From positions 1-64,000 of the forward strand of contig JBBQWW010000005.1 in assembly GCA_038210245.1 (NCBI GenBank): DNA of 64,000 nt, given 5' to 3'. Every line of letters begins with the position of its first letter. Within the stretch, counting starts at the first letter, position 1. Below are positions 35,348 through 44,427 of this stretch, piece by piece. The DNA is from Bog-756 sp038210245. GTDB lineage: Bacteria; Actinomycetota; Acidimicrobiia; Acidimicrobiales; RAAP-2. The notes below the pieces were generated by a model. The model was not told the DNA's origin. It ran no database searches and saw only the letters and a program-made list of their open reading frames with translations. The translations under genes and the position numbers were made by a program.

Positions 35348-36178
35348 GTGGACATCACCGGAAGCGCGCTGGTCACCGGGGCCAGTCGGGGGATCGGCCG
35401 GGCCGTAGCCATCGAACTGGCCGATCGGGGCTTCGCCACCGTGGCCACCATGCGGGACCCGAGAGACGGGGCCGACCTGCCCCGGGCCACCTCCGGAGCG
35501 CTGACCGTAGCCCGCATGGACGTCACCGATCCCAGCACCTACGACCTGCCCGGTGACCTGCGGGTACTGGTCAACAACGCCGGGGTCGACTCCGACTACC
35601 TTCCCGTGGAACACAGCAACCTCGAGGACTGGAGGTCCCTGTTCGAGACCAATGTGCTGGGACTGGTGGCAACGACCATCGCCGCCATTCCCCTCCTGCG
35701 GGAGAACCGGCCGGCGGTGGTGTGCAACATCTCGTCGTCGTCCATCTTGGCCAGCGTGCCGTTCTACTCCGCCTACCGGGCCACCAAGGCTGCGGTGTCG
35801 GCCTTCGGGGACACCCTGCGGGTGGAGGTGGCTTCATCGGGTATCCGGGTGGTGGAGATCCTCCCCGGACCCATCGACACCGACATGTTCCAGCTGAGCA
35901 AGGGGGAGCAAGCGGCCACGGGCTTCGACCGGTACCGGTCCATGGCCGAGCGGGCGGCCCAGCTGCGGGAGGAGAACGCCGATCCCATGGTGACCAGTCC
36001 GGCGAGCGCGGCCGGCATGATCGTGGACGCCGTGCTGGACGACGACGGGCCGCTGCGGTACGGGTGCGATCCCCTGTCCGTCGGGCTGTTGGACCTGTGG
36101 CGCCAGACCGACGACAAGACCATGTTCGAGATGACCGGCCGATCCCTGATCGACCCGGTCGGCCCGTCGGGTTCCTGA
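35348..36178 (+). CDS. Short-chain dehydrogenase/reductase
   Basis: 276 residues from GTG 35348. The classical SDR motifs are TGASRGIG (10-17), NNAG (76-79), catalytic Ser near 130 and Tyr143-x3-Lys147 in AYRATK. The PGPIDTD motif is present near the substrate loop. A basic residue is seen in the coenzyme loop (Arg14 in TGASRGIG), so NADP(H) use is possible. The substrate, a secondary alcohol or ketone, is unknown. It precedes a 2-hydroxyacid dehydrogenase gene by 30 bp on the same strand, and the two may share a transcript. Confidence 0.88.
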   Translation: MDITGSALVTGASRGIGRAVAIELADRGFATVATMRDPRDGADLPRATSGALTVARMDVTDPSTYDLPGDLRVLVNNAGVDSDYLPVEHSNLEDWRSLFETNVLGLVATTIAAIPLLRENRPAVVCNISSSSILASVPFYSAYRATKAAVSAFGDTLRVEVASSGIRVVEILPGPIDTDMFQLSKGEQAATGFDRYRSMAERAAQLREENADPMVTSPASAAGMIVDAVLDDDGPLRYGCDPLSVGLLDLWRQTDDKTMFEMTGRSLIDPVGPSGS

Positions 36179-36208
36179 GGCCCGGACTCCCACCTCCGAA
36201 CCCTGACC

Positions 36209-37198
36209 GTGCTCGTCCTCCTGACCTCGGTGGCCCATGAGAGCTTCGGTCGCCAGCTCGACCGGCCCGGCCTGGAGTGGCTGACCCTCGAGGGCGACGG
36301 GACCCTGTGGGACGGATCGAGGAAGCCGGTGGCGTGGGATGATGCCCGTCCCGAGGTGGCCTGGGGGACCTCCGACCTGTTCCGCCATGGCGCACCCATC
36401 GGGACGTTCTTCACCTCCTTGCCCACGCTCACGAGCCTGCGCTGGTTCCAGTCGCCGGCCGCCGGGTTCGACGCACCGGTCTTCGCCCAGATGGCGGCGG
36501 GTGGGGTGCGGATCACCAACGCCCACGTGAACAGCCTCCCTATCGCCGAGTTCGTCATGCGGGCGGTGCTGGACGAGTTCCAACAGGCCGGAGAGTGGCG
36601 GAGGCTGGCGGAAGGACGGTCCTGGAGGATCCACGACTGGCGGGAGGTGTCCGGCACCACCTGGCTGGTGGTCGGCCTGGGGGGCATCGGCTCAGCCGTG
36701 GCCGTGCGGGCCCGGGCCTTTGGGGCCACGGTGATCGGCTGCCGGCGCCGGCCGTCGCCCGACGACCCCACCGACCGCACGGTGACTCCGGATCAGCTCC
36801 TCGACGTGGTGGGAGGGGCAGACGTAGTGGTGCTGGCCGCCCCGGCCACTCCGGACACGAACGACCTGGTCGACGCCGAACTGCTCTCCCGCATGAAAGA
36901 GGGCTCGGTGCTGGTCAACGTGGGGCGAGGCACCCTGGTGGACGAGGACGCCCTGCTCGCCGCCCTGGACCGGGGCACCCCGGCCGCCGCCGTGCTCGAC
37001 GTCTTCCACATCGAGCCGCTACCCGACAGCCACCCGTTCTGGACCCACCCCTCGGTGCGGGTCACCCCGCACAACTCGGCCGGCGGCATGGGCCGGCTCC
37101 AGCGCCAGGCCGACCTGTTCTCCGAGAACCTCGACCGCTATCGGGCCGGCCGGCCACTGCTCCACGACGTCACCGACGAGATCCTCGGCGCGTCCTGA
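36209..37198 (+). CDS. D-isomer-specific 2-hydroxyacid dehydrogenase family protein
   Basis: 329 residues from GTG 36209. The NAD(P)-binding motif is VVGLGGIGSAVAVRARAFG. The catalytic trio of the family is present: Arg in NVGRGTLVDEDAL, Glu in DVFHIEPLP and His in VTPHNSAGG. The enzyme family reduces 2-oxo acids or oxidises D-2-hydroxy acids. The divergent N-terminal domain (VLVLLTSVAHESFGRQL) gives no substrate clue. Linked closely to the SDR gene upstream. Confidence 0.88.
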   Translation: MLVLLTSVAHESFGRQLDRPGLEWLTLEGDGTLWDGSRKPVAWDDARPEVAWGTSDLFRHGAPIGTFFTSLPTLTSLRWFQSPAAGFDAPVFAQMAAGGVRITNAHVNSLPIAEFVMRAVLDEFQQAGEWRRLAEGRSWRIHDWREVSGTTWLVVGLGGIGSAVAVRARAFGATVIGCRRRPSPDDPTDRTVTPDQLLDVVGGADVVVLAAPATPDTNDLVDAELLSRMKEGSVLVNVGRGTLVDEDALLAALDRGTPAAAVLDVFHIEPLPDSHPFWTHPSVRVTPHNSAGGMGRLQRQADLFSENLDRYRAGRPLLHDVTDEILGAS

Positions 37199-37223
37199 CC
37201 CACCGCCCCGATGGCGCCGGGAC

Positions 37224-37712
37224 TCAGGTGCCCGACTCTACGAGGTCGGCCCGGTACTCCGGATGGGCGGTCAGCCACGCTGAGGCCCGGCGCATGCTGT
37301 CCTCGTTGTTCTTGTTGATGAAGCGGTAGATGGGGCCCTCGAACCACCGGAAGGGCCACGTGGTCAGGTCGTAGGTCTCGTCGAAGTGGAAGAGGGTGCG
37401 ATCGGGTCCCCGCCGCTCGAGCCGAATGTGGCCGATCTGGTCGTTGCCGGGCTTGGTCGAGATCATGGTGTACGTGTAGCCCCGTTCGGGCTCCACGTCG
37501 GTGACCAGCTCCAGGGCCGATCCCTCGCGGCCCAGGGGCATCTTGAAGATGACCCGCCGCAGTCGGCCGTTGTGATCGTCGTCCCCGGGGAAGAGGACCT
37601 CGACTCGGCGGACCATGGGGGCGTAGTCGGTCCAACGGTCGTAGTCCTGGAAGAGGGCCCAGACGCGGGCCGGCGAGTGCGGCATCTCGAAGGAAAAACG
37701 GTGCTCACGCAT
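37224..37712 (-). CDS. SRPBCC (START-like) family protein
   Basis: 162 residues from ATG 37712. MREHRFSFEMPHSPARVWAL followed by FQDYDRWTDYAPMV, and the long C-terminal helix (FINKNNEDSMRRASAWLTAH), are typical of the SRPBCC helix-grip fold. Such proteins bind hydrophobic ligands or act as cyclases and aromatases. The ligand is unknown. It is convergent with the 2-hydroxyacid dehydrogenase gene, with a 25-bp gap, and lies just after the permease remnant on the same strand. Confidence 0.78.
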   Translation of the reverse strand: MREHRFSFEMPHSPARVWALFQDYDRWTDYAPMVRRVEVLFPGDDDHNGRLRRVIFKMPLGREGSALELVTDVEPERGYTYTMISTKPGNDQIGHIRLERRGPDRTLFHFDETYDLTTWPFRWFEGPIYRFINKNNEDSMRRASAWLTAHPEYRADLVESGT

Positions 37713-37719
37713 CCCCGCA

Positions 37720-38336
37720 TCATCGCCGGACGGTGGTGACCGTGCCCGGAGAAGTACCCGGACGCCGGGACGGGGCGCTACTCCCCGAGCTGTTCGTGGT
37801 CACAGGGAGTCGGGCCACGGCCAACTCGGGCCGGTCCCGTAGGGCGGCCGACAGCACCAGGTCCGACTGATTGTGGAAGATGCGCTGGTACCACTGGTCC
37901 GGTTGGATGACCAGGATCAGGACGATGATGGGGTCGTAGTCGTGCTCTCTGTGCTCGAAGGCGTCGATGAACCGGCGGCGATGGAGAACCACCACCGTCA
38001 ACGTGTAGTCCACCACCAGTGATGCCGCCGCCACCTGGGCGGCTCCGGCGCCGAGGTTGGCGCGGCACACGGCGTAGGCCCCACCGCCGTCGGGATAGCC
38101 GTCGATGACCTGCCGGTAGGAGATGACCAGCCGACCCAGGAGAACGACGATCCCGATGGTGATGGGCAGGACCAGATGCCGGGCGGCCACTCCGGCGGTG
38201 CCCACCACCAGGACGATGGCATGGGGTCCGTAGGCCACCGATGTCAGGGCGTCGAGTGAGAGGGCCAGGAGACCCCCGTGGGGGGGGTGATCTCGCCGTG
38301 GGCAGCCTCGCTGGACTTGAGGGAACGACCGATCAT
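37720..38336 (-). pseudogene. Decayed APC-family permease: frameshift plus large internal deletion
   Basis: Reading from ATG 38336, MIGRSLKSSEAAHGEITPP is the usual start of a large APC-type permease. The reading frame then shifts by one within a run of eight G (38280-38287) and continues as GLLALSLDALTSVAYGPHAI, three further helices and SLVVDYTLTV. There it jumps straight to VVLHRRRFIDAFEHR and HDYDPIIVLILVIQPDQWYQ, which is the soluble C-terminal end of the same family. Roughly 300-400 central residues are missing. Two independent lesions make this a remnant rather than a working gene. It could be vertical decay or a recombination scar. Confidence 0.82.
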
Positions 38337-38724
38337 CAGACGCCAGGTGGAGGTGAGCGGTCCCGGTCGGTGGGCGCAGACGTCGAGTCGGCGCTCACCA
38401 GGATGGCCTCGGCGAGGTCCTACGTCGGGCCCGAGCGCGGGCGGACGGCCAGGGAGGCATGCCGAAAATGAAACGCACCACCCGAGCTCACCCGGATGGT
38501 TGCCCCCAGGCCCCCGCCGGCGTGTGAGGGCCCGGACCGTTGGTCTGGGACGGCGGAATCCGAGCTTCCGGTCCGGGTCCGCTCACACGAACGGCACCGG
38601 GTCCGGTCAGCGGTGACGATGGCCGGAGTGCCGCAGGGTCCGACGACTCCGAACCGCGGACTACGCCGGTGTCGGCCGAAGCCTTTCCCTACCATCGGCA
38701 GCCGCCGACGGAGACTTGAGCAAA
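38337..38724. other. Intergenic region, no supportable gene
   Basis: 388 bp between the permease remnant and the gene at 38725. Open frames are short, Arg/Pro-rich and overlap on both strands. The end near 38700-38740 is AT-richer (gagcaaaatgacaacg) and holds the ribosome site of the next gene. No RNA or repeat was recognised. Confidence 0.5.
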
Positions 38725-39684
38725 ATGACAACGTATGTTGCGCAACTCTTGTTTCAACCCGGGGCCGGCGCGGCGGGTGGCCCCGATCCGGTCCCGCAGT
38801 ACCATCAGCCGGTCAGCATCGGGCGTGTCGGGGGCCAACGGTCCACCGAAGGGGAGGTCGTCGTGAGCTATCCGTTGGACGTCGGTGGGGTCGGGGACTA
38901 CCCGGTGCGGGTGGGCAGCATGCTGCTCACCCTGGTGGATCCGAATCCGGGATTCGAGCGGGCCTACAACCGCTGGTACGAGCGTGACCACTACTACGCC
39001 GGCTGCCTGGTTGGGCCGTGGCTGTTCGCCGGGAGCCGGTGGGTGGCTCCCCGCACCCTGAAGGACCGACGGTGGCCGGCCGAGAGTGTCATCGCCCGGC
39101 CCGTCGATGCCGGCAGCTACGTGGCCATCTACTGGGTGGAGCAGGGACACCACGAAGAGCACTTCGAGGAGTGGGCTGTCCCCCAGGTCCGGGAGCTCTA
39201 TGCCGAGGGACGGGGATTCCCCGAGCGGACCCACGTCCACACGGCACTGTTCAACCAGTTGGACACCGTGTACCGCGACGACGACCCCGTCCCGGTGGAG
39301 CTGGCCCTCGATCACGGCTACGACGGGCTGATCATCGTGTGGTGGGATGCCCGGTCGGGCACCGCCACCGAGCTGCACCAACGGTTGGTGACCGACCACC
39401 TCGGTTCGCTCCTCGCTGACTCGGACATCGAGATGGCTTCGGCCTGGCTTCCCTCCGTGCCCGACGAAGGGCCCCGCGACGTCCCCATGGACCTGGGCTC
39501 ACCGGCAGGAGGAACGGACCGCCTGGTGCAGCTGCTCTTCGTCGGGGGCGACACCGAGGCGGCCACCGAACGGGTCCGGACCTACACCGAGGCGGTGGAG
39601 TCGGCCGGCCTCGCCGACCTTCTGCTGGCCGCCCCGTTCTTCCGCACCGTGGTCGGTACCGACACCTACGTCGACCAGCTCTGA
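38725..39684 (+). CDS. Hypothetical protein with repeated ferredoxin-like (dimeric alpha/beta-barrel) segments
   Basis: 319 residues from ATG 38725, which lies nine bases after a GGAGAC-type site; TTG 38716 is an alternative. I do not recognise the exact family. Three segments begin alike (TYVAQLLFQPG, VGSMLLTLVDPNPGFERAYN and RLVQLLFVGGDTEAATERV), suggesting tandem EthD/dimeric-barrel-like units. The middle one holds the most conserved-looking motif, NRWYERDHYYAGCLVGPWLF. Such folds bind heme-free substrates or act as isomerases and monooxygenase helpers. A VOC gene follows 68 bp later. Confidence 0.6.
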   Translation: MTTYVAQLLFQPGAGAAGGPDPVPQYHQPVSIGRVGGQRSTEGEVVVSYPLDVGGVGDYPVRVGSMLLTLVDPNPGFERAYNRWYERDHYYAGCLVGPWLFAGSRWVAPRTLKDRRWPAESVIARPVDAGSYVAIYWVEQGHHEEHFEEWAVPQVRELYAEGRGFPERTHVHTALFNQLDTVYRDDDPVPVELALDHGYDGLIIVWWDARSGTATELHQRLVTDHLGSLLADSDIEMASAWLPSVPDEGPRDVPMDLGSPAGGTDRLVQLLFVGGDTEAATERVRTYTEAVESAGLADLLLAAPFFRTVVGTDTYVDQL

Positions 39685-39752
39685 CCTGAATCAGTGTTGA
39701 CCGTTCCGAGAACCGTCGCCCCCGGCGGGCCGACGCCCGGGTCGGGGCCGTC

Positions 39753-40193
39753 ATGACCGGGGCCGGGGCGGGAGCCCACGAGACGCGCACCCCGGGCCCG
39801 TTCTCCGGTCTCTCCCACGTCCAGCTGGTGGTCTCCGACGTGGAGGCGAGTGCGGCATGGTATCGGGAGGCCCTGGGGATGGAAGCGTTCGTGGAGGACC
39901 TCGCCGTGGGGTATGTGGCCCTCCGTCATCGGCCGAGTCGGGTGGTCATCGTGCTCACCGCCGATCCCGCCGGAGGTACGGGGCAGGCTGACGGCCGGGG
40001 AGCCCTCGACCACCTGGCCTTCGCCGTTGCCGACCGGGACAGCCTGACGGCATGGGCCGACCACCTCACAGTTGTCGGCATCCACCACGACGGCATCGTC
40101 CTGGAGGACGGGCGACCGTCCCTGCAGCTGACCGACCCCGATGGCACGGCCATCGAACTGGTGGCGCCGGCCCCCCACCTCGAGCCCCGCTGA
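39753..40193 (+). CDS. VOC-family (glyoxalase/dioxygenase-like) protein
   Basis: 146 residues from ATG 39753. SGLSHVQLVVSDVEASAAWY opens the first beta-alpha-beta-beta-beta unit; GALDHLAFAVADRDSL the second; the end TDPDGTAIELVAP carries the usual Glu metal ligand. Metal ligands would be His in LSHVQ, His in LDHLA and the final Glu. Substrate unknown; such proteins include glyoxalases, epimerases and extradiol dioxygenases. It is convergent with a second VOC gene 42 bp downstream. Confidence 0.83.
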   Translation: MTGAGAGAHETRTPGPFSGLSHVQLVVSDVEASAAWYREALGMEAFVEDLAVGYVALRHRPSRVVIVLTADPAGGTGQADGRGALDHLAFAVADRDSLTAWADHLTVVGIHHDGIVLEDGRPSLQLTDPDGTAIELVAPAPHLEPR

Positions 40194-40235
40194 GGCCTCC
40201 GGCCGTCGCTGACCCCTCGGGACACCCGCCCGGGC

Positions 40236-40721
40236 TCAGGCCGAGTGCTGCCTCCAGTAGGGCCGATCTCCGTGCCTCTTCTCCACCAGGATGAACACGG
40301 TGCCCCAGGGGTCGCAGAACCAAGTCGTCCGCAGGCCGGCCACGTCGGCGATGCCCGACACCAGGAAGGTGACCCCCCGACCGGCGAGTTCCCGGCGGGT
40401 GGTGGTGACGTCGTCACAGACCAGTCCCACGTGGGTGATCCCCGGACGGGCGATGACCGGACGCTCCATCGACGGGGCCGGCACCTCGGCCCTCGGGTAC
40501 TCGATCAGTTCGAGCACGTGATCGTCGGAGTCCAGGCCGACGATGGCCGCCCTGACCACGACGGGGCGCGGCAGCAACTCCCCCATGTCCTCCTCGATCG
40601 CCCCACCGGACATCTCGTACGGCGGCGACAGCACCCGGAGCCCGAGCACCTCCGTGTACCAGCGGGTGGCCTCCTCGAGATCGGGCACGCAGACGGCGGC
40701 ATGGGCGAATCCGGTGAGCAT
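40236..40721 (-). CDS. VOC-family protein (methylmalonyl-CoA epimerase / glyoxalase-like)
   Basis: 161 residues from ATG 40721 (MLTGFAHAAVCVPDLEEATR); the open extension upstream is not conserved-looking and would overlap the divergent gene's leader. Two VOC units are visible: FAHAAVCVPDLEEATRWYTE and ITHVGLVCDDVTTTRRELAG, ending FCDPWGTVFILVEKR. His ligands and the final Glu are present. The reaction is unknown. It is divergent from the Gfo/Idh/MocA gene. Confidence 0.8.
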   Translation of the reverse strand: MLTGFAHAAVCVPDLEEATRWYTEVLGLRVLSPPYEMSGGAIEEDMGELLPRPVVVRAAIVGLDSDDHVLELIEYPRAEVPAPSMERPVIARPGITHVGLVCDDVTTTRRELAGRGVTFLVSGIADVAGLRTTWFCDPWGTVFILVEKRHGDRPYWRQHSA

Positions 40722-40885
40722 GGACCGAGAGTAGGCCGGCCGGGATCGGGTCGCCTCGGGGTGGTCCAAAGTGGGCCGGCGGGTCCCGGTCGCGTAGAGT
40801 TCGCCCCACCAGGCCGGTACCCGTGACCGATTCGCCGCCACGGGCGGACGACGGGGCCAAACCGACACGAGGAGACGGCCCGACC

Positions 40886-41977
40886 ATGACCTTTGTTCCT
40901 TTCGCCCGCCCGGTGCGGGCCGCCTTCGTGGGCCTCGGACGAATCTACGACCTCAACATGCGGGCCTACGTCGACAATCCCGACGTCGAAGTGGTGGCCC
41001 TGGTCGACCCCAGTGAGGAACGTCGGGCCGAACGCCAGGCCGACTGGCCGGAGGCCCAGACGTTCGGCTCTGTGGCCGAGCTGGCCGCTAGTGGTCTCGA
41101 AGTGGACGCCGTGGAGGCCCTGCTGCCCATCCCTCTCCATGTCGAAGGGGTGGTCGAGCTGCTCGGGAACGGTTGGCACGTGAATCTGCAGAAGCCCATG
41201 TGCAACGACCTGGCCAGTGCGGCCACCATGCTGGAGGCGGCCCGGGCCAACGACCGGCAGCTGCGGGTCATGGAGAACTACATCTTCTACGCGCCGCTGG
41301 TGAAGATGAAGGAGGTCGTCGCATCCGGCGAGATCGGCCCCGTGAGCAGCTACACCATGAAGATGGTGGCCAGCGGTCTCGGGGGTTGGGAGGTCCCGGG
41401 CAGCAGCTACGAGTGGCAGTTCATGCAGATGCGCAACGGCCGGGGCATCCTGGTCTTCGACGACGGCTGGCACAAGCTGGCCACCGCCCTGTGGCTGTTC
41501 GGCCCGGTACGGGAGGTGCGGGCGTGGGTAGGCGGTACCGAGGTCTTGGAGGGCATCGAGATCGACGCCCCGGCCACCATCATCTGGGAGCACGAGAACG
41601 GGGTACGGGGCGTGTGGGACATCGTCCTGGCCCCGGACATGTACCTGCGGTCGGACTACTACACCAACGACGAGCGGTGGGAGGTGACCGGACGCAAGGG
41701 CTACGCCCGGGTCAACCGGTGCACGGGCCGGGGCATCCAGCAGCCCAGTCTCGAGGTCTACGCCGACGGCGAGATGCGCTCGTACCACGCCCTTGACGAC
41801 GACTGGGCCAGCAGTTTCCGCGACTCCGGCCGCCACTGGCTGCGCTGGCTCCACACCGGCGAGGGACCCCTCATGTGGAGTGGCGCCGAGGCGGTGTCGG
41901 TGTTGCGCTTCGCTCTGGCCGTCTACGCCAGTAGTGGGGCCGGCAGCATCGGCGTGGATCCTGGCTCGCTGACCTGA
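40886..41977 (+). CDS. Gfo/Idh/MocA-family oxidoreductase
   Basis: 363 residues from ATG 40886, preceded by GAGGAG at 40869. The N-terminal Rossmann domain is RAAFVGLGRIYDLNMRAY with VVALVDPSEERRAERQ; the family EKP motif appears as QKPMCND, keeping the catalytic Lys. The C-terminal domain has ENYIFYAPLVKMKEVV and DDGWHKLATALWLFG, where His is the likely catalytic base. Members oxidise sugars, cyclitols or related polyols with NAD(P). Substrate unknown. The stop codon lies in four tandem TGACC units (41970-41989). The MFS/TetR pair downstream is separated by a promoter region. Confidence 0.88.
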   Translation: MTFVPFARPVRAAFVGLGRIYDLNMRAYVDNPDVEVVALVDPSEERRAERQADWPEAQTFGSVAELAASGLEVDAVEALLPIPLHVEGVVELLGNGWHVNLQKPMCNDLASAATMLEAARANDRQLRVMENYIFYAPLVKMKEVVASGEIGPVSSYTMKMVASGLGGWEVPGSSYEWQFMQMRNGRGILVFDDGWHKLATALWLFGPVREVRAWVGGTEVLEGIEIDAPATIIWEHENGVRGVWDIVLAPDMYLRSDYYTNDERWEVTGRKGYARVNRCTGRGIQQPSLEVYADGEMRSYHALDDDWASSFRDSGRHWLRWLHTGEGPLMWSGAEAVSVLRFALAVYASSGAGSIGVDPGSLT

Positions 41978-42019
41978 CCTGACCTGACCAGGCCGGGCCG
42001 GCTCAGGCCCGCTCCGCGG

Positions 42020-42064
42020 TTGCCTCGGCCCGGGATGATTAGATACGATACATATCGGATCGTA
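42020..42064 (+). promoter_or_regulatory. Promoter and nested inverted-repeat operator for the MFS-TetR pair
   Basis: TTGCCT (42020-42025), an 18-bp spacer and TACGAT (42044-42049) look like -35 and -10 boxes. TACGAT is mirrored by ATCGTA at 42059-42064 (9-bp spacer), and an inner CGATA-ca-TATCG lies at 42046-42057. The AT-rich site overlaps the -10 box, about 100 bp before the MFS gene; the TetR protein encoded by the second gene is the obvious candidate to bind it. Confidence 0.6.
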
Positions 42065-42163
42065 ATCAGGGCGGAGCCCAGCTGGCCGTAGCCAGCACGG
42101 CAGTCCCCTCCCTCGGCCCGCCTCGTAGTCACCCCGAAACTCCGCTCAGGAAGGGTCCATCCC

Positions 42164-43753
42164 ATGCCAGTACTCGACCGAAAGTGGTGGACCCTCATCG
42201 CGGTCTGCACCGCCACCTTCATGCTCCTCTTGGACATCACCGTGGTCAACGTGGCCCTGCCGGACATCCAGCAGTCGCTGCACTCGTCGTTCAGCGACAT
42301 CCAGTGGGTGGTCGACGCCTACTCCCTGACCCTGGCCGCCTTCCTCCTGACCGCCGGTGTGATCGGCGACATGTTCGGGCGTCGCGAGGTGTTCGCCGTC
42401 GGGCTGGGGGTGTTCTCGGTGGCCTCCCTGGCCTGCGGGCTGTCCACCACCTCGTTGATGCTCAACCTGTCACGCGGCGCCCAGGGGGTGGGCGGGGCCA
42501 TCATGTTCGCCACCTCCCTGGCCCTTATCGCGGCCGCCTTCACCGGCAAGGAACGGGGGACGGCCTTCGGTATCTACGGTGCGGTGCTGGGCGGGGCGGT
42601 GGCCGTCGGACCACTGGTCGGAGGGGCCATCACCACCGGGATCGGATGGCGGTGGATCTTCTTCGTCAACGTGCCCATCGGGATCGTGGCCATCGCCATG
42701 ACCCTGAGCAAGATTCAGGAGTCGAAGGACCCGAACCACCGGCGGGTGGACTGGATCGGGTTCGTGTCGTTCTCCGCCGCACTGTTCATGTTGGTGTTCG
42801 CCCTCATCCGAGGCAACGACGACGGGTGGTCCAGCCCGTTGATCGTCGGGCTGCTGGCCGGGGCCGTGGTACTGCTCACCGTCTTCCTGGTGGCCGAGTG
42901 GCGCCAGACTGACCCGATGCTCGACCTGACGCTGTTCAAGCGCCCCGCCATGACCGGCGTGTCCCTGTCGGCCTTCACACTCTCGGCGTCCATCTTCGCC
43001 ATGTTCTTGTACCTGACCCTCTACATGCAGGACGACCTGGGCATCGGGCCACTGGCCGCCGGGGCTCGATTCCTCCCGTTGACCGTGATGGCCTTCATCG
43101 TGGCTCCCATCGCCGGCAAACTCACCGTACGGATCCAGACCCGCTATCTACTGGGCTCGGGCCTGCTCCTCATCGCTCTGGGCTGCCTGCTCATGGCCAC
43201 CACCAAGCCGGACTCCCAGTGGACGGTGCTCCTGCCCGGCTTCATCATCGCCGGCATCGGCATCGGCACGGTCAATCCGGTGTTGGCCTCCTCGGCCATC
43301 TCGGTGGTCCCGCCCGAGCGCAGCGGCATGGCCTCGGGGGCCAACAGCACGTTCCGGCAGGTGGGGATCGCCACCGGCATCGCCGGACTGGGCTCGGTGT
43401 TCCAGTCCCAGATCCAGAGCCACACCCTCAACGCCCTCCACGGCACCCCGGCCGGGCAGGAGGTGCTGGCCCACGGAGGCCCCGCCGTCCAAGCCGCCGT
43501 CCTCAGTGGTGCCGTCCACCGGGCCGCCGCCCTCCTCCCCTCGGAGGCCTCTCGGGCCGCTCTCCTCGGGGCCTACCGGTCCGGATTCTCGGCCACCCTC
43601 AACACCCTGATGATCATCGCCACGATCATCGCCCTGATCGGCTCCATCGGGGCCTTCGTCCTGGTCCGCCAGCGGGACTTCGTGCCCAGCGTGCATCCGA
43701 CCCCCCCGCCGGCAGAGACCCCCGACACCACGGTCGAGGTGGCGTCGGCATGA
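42164..43753 (+). CDS. MFS drug exporter of the DHA2 (EmrB/QacA) family
   Basis: 529 residues from ATG 42164. About fourteen hydrophobic helices are visible. The motif LDITVVNVALPDIQ in helix 1 and WVVDAYSLTLAAFLLTAGVI with GDMFGRREVF (motif A) are hallmarks of DHA2 exporters; GAVLGGAVAVGPLVGGAI is the antiporter motif C. It would expel hydrophobic or cationic compounds with protons. The stop codon overlaps the start of the tetR-like gene (ATGA), so expression is coupled to its likely repressor, a frequent self-regulated arrangement. Confidence 0.92.
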   Translation: MPVLDRKWWTLIAVCTATFMLLLDITVVNVALPDIQQSLHSSFSDIQWVVDAYSLTLAAFLLTAGVIGDMFGRREVFAVGLGVFSVASLACGLSTTSLMLNLSRGAQGVGGAIMFATSLALIAAAFTGKERGTAFGIYGAVLGGAVAVGPLVGGAITTGIGWRWIFFVNVPIGIVAIAMTLSKIQESKDPNHRRVDWIGFVSFSAALFMLVFALIRGNDDGWSSPLIVGLLAGAVVLLTVFLVAEWRQTDPMLDLTLFKRPAMTGVSLSAFTLSASIFAMFLYLTLYMQDDLGIGPLAAGARFLPLTVMAFIVAPIAGKLTVRIQTRYLLGSGLLLIALGCLLMATTKPDSQWTVLLPGFIIAGIGIGTVNPVLASSAISVVPPERSGMASGANSTFRQVGIATGIAGLGSVFQSQIQSHTLNALHGTPAGQEVLAHGGPAVQAAVLSGAVHRAAALLPSEASRAALLGAYRSGFSATLNTLMIIATIIALIGSIGAFVLVRQRDFVPSVHPTPPPAETPDTTVEVASA

Positions 43754-44361
43754 CCGCGGTCGCCGACTCTCCCCCGGCTCCGGCCGGCTGCGCACGGGCC
43801 CCAGGCCGCCCTCGGGACGAGCGGGCCAGCACGGCCATCACCGCGGCCGCCCTCCGACAGCTGGAGGAGGTCGGCTACGCCAACACCACCATGGAGAGCG
43901 TGGCCGCAGAGGCCCACGTAGCCCGAGCCACCATCTACCGGCGCTACCGCGACAAGGCCGACCTCATCACGGCGGCCATCGCCGCCAACAGCACCACGCA
44001 CCTGGTGTCGAGGCCCTCGGACGACCCCCGGGCTGATCTCATCGCCTATCTGCGCGAGTTCGACAATCGGTTCGCCGAAGGGTGCCTCGAGGTGGTCGGC
44101 ACCCTGATCGGGATGCGGGAGGACCCGACCGCCCTCGACCTCCACCGCCAGCGCGTGATCGGGCCCCGGGTGGCCTACAAGCGGTCGCTGTTGGAACGGG
44201 CACGGGAACTCGGCCAGCTCCGCCCGGATGCCGATCTCGACCTGGCCCTGGAGATGCTGACCGGTTCGGTGTTCTCCCGACGGGTCTCCGGTCAGCCCAG
44301 TCGGGAGGGTTGGGCCGAGCGGGCCGTCGACGCCATCTGGGTGGGCATGGGTCCCCTCTAG
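43750..44361 (+). CDS. TetR-family transcriptional regulator
   Basis: 203 residues from ATG 43750, overlapping the exporter stop by 4 bp. The N-terminal helix-turn-helix is clear: ITAAALRQLEEVGYANTTME followed by SVAAEAHVARATIYRRYRDK. The C-terminal ligand-binding part (about 80-203) is all-helical and variable. It probably represses its own operon by binding the inverted repeat at 42044-42064 and is released by an exported compound. Ligand unknown. Confidence 0.9.
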   Translation: MTAVADSPPAPAGCARAPGRPRDERASTAITAAALRQLEEVGYANTTMESVAAEAHVARATIYRRYRDKADLITAAIAANSTTHLVSRPSDDPRADLIAYLREFDNRFAEGCLEVVGTLIGMREDPTALDLHRQRVIGPRVAYKRSLLERARELGQLRPDADLDLALEMLTGSVFSRRVSGQPSREGWAERAVDAIWVGMGPL

Positions 44362-44427
44362 GACCGTCACCGACCACGGTGGCCGGGTGCGGATACCTCC
44401 AGCCAGCGTTTCCGCCCGGGTGGGCAC

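Noticed and set aside
41970..41989. Four TGACC units at the end of the Gfo/Idh/MocA gene
   Set aside because: It is a simple short tandem repeat with no structure; the second unit supplies the stop codon, but nothing further can be supported.
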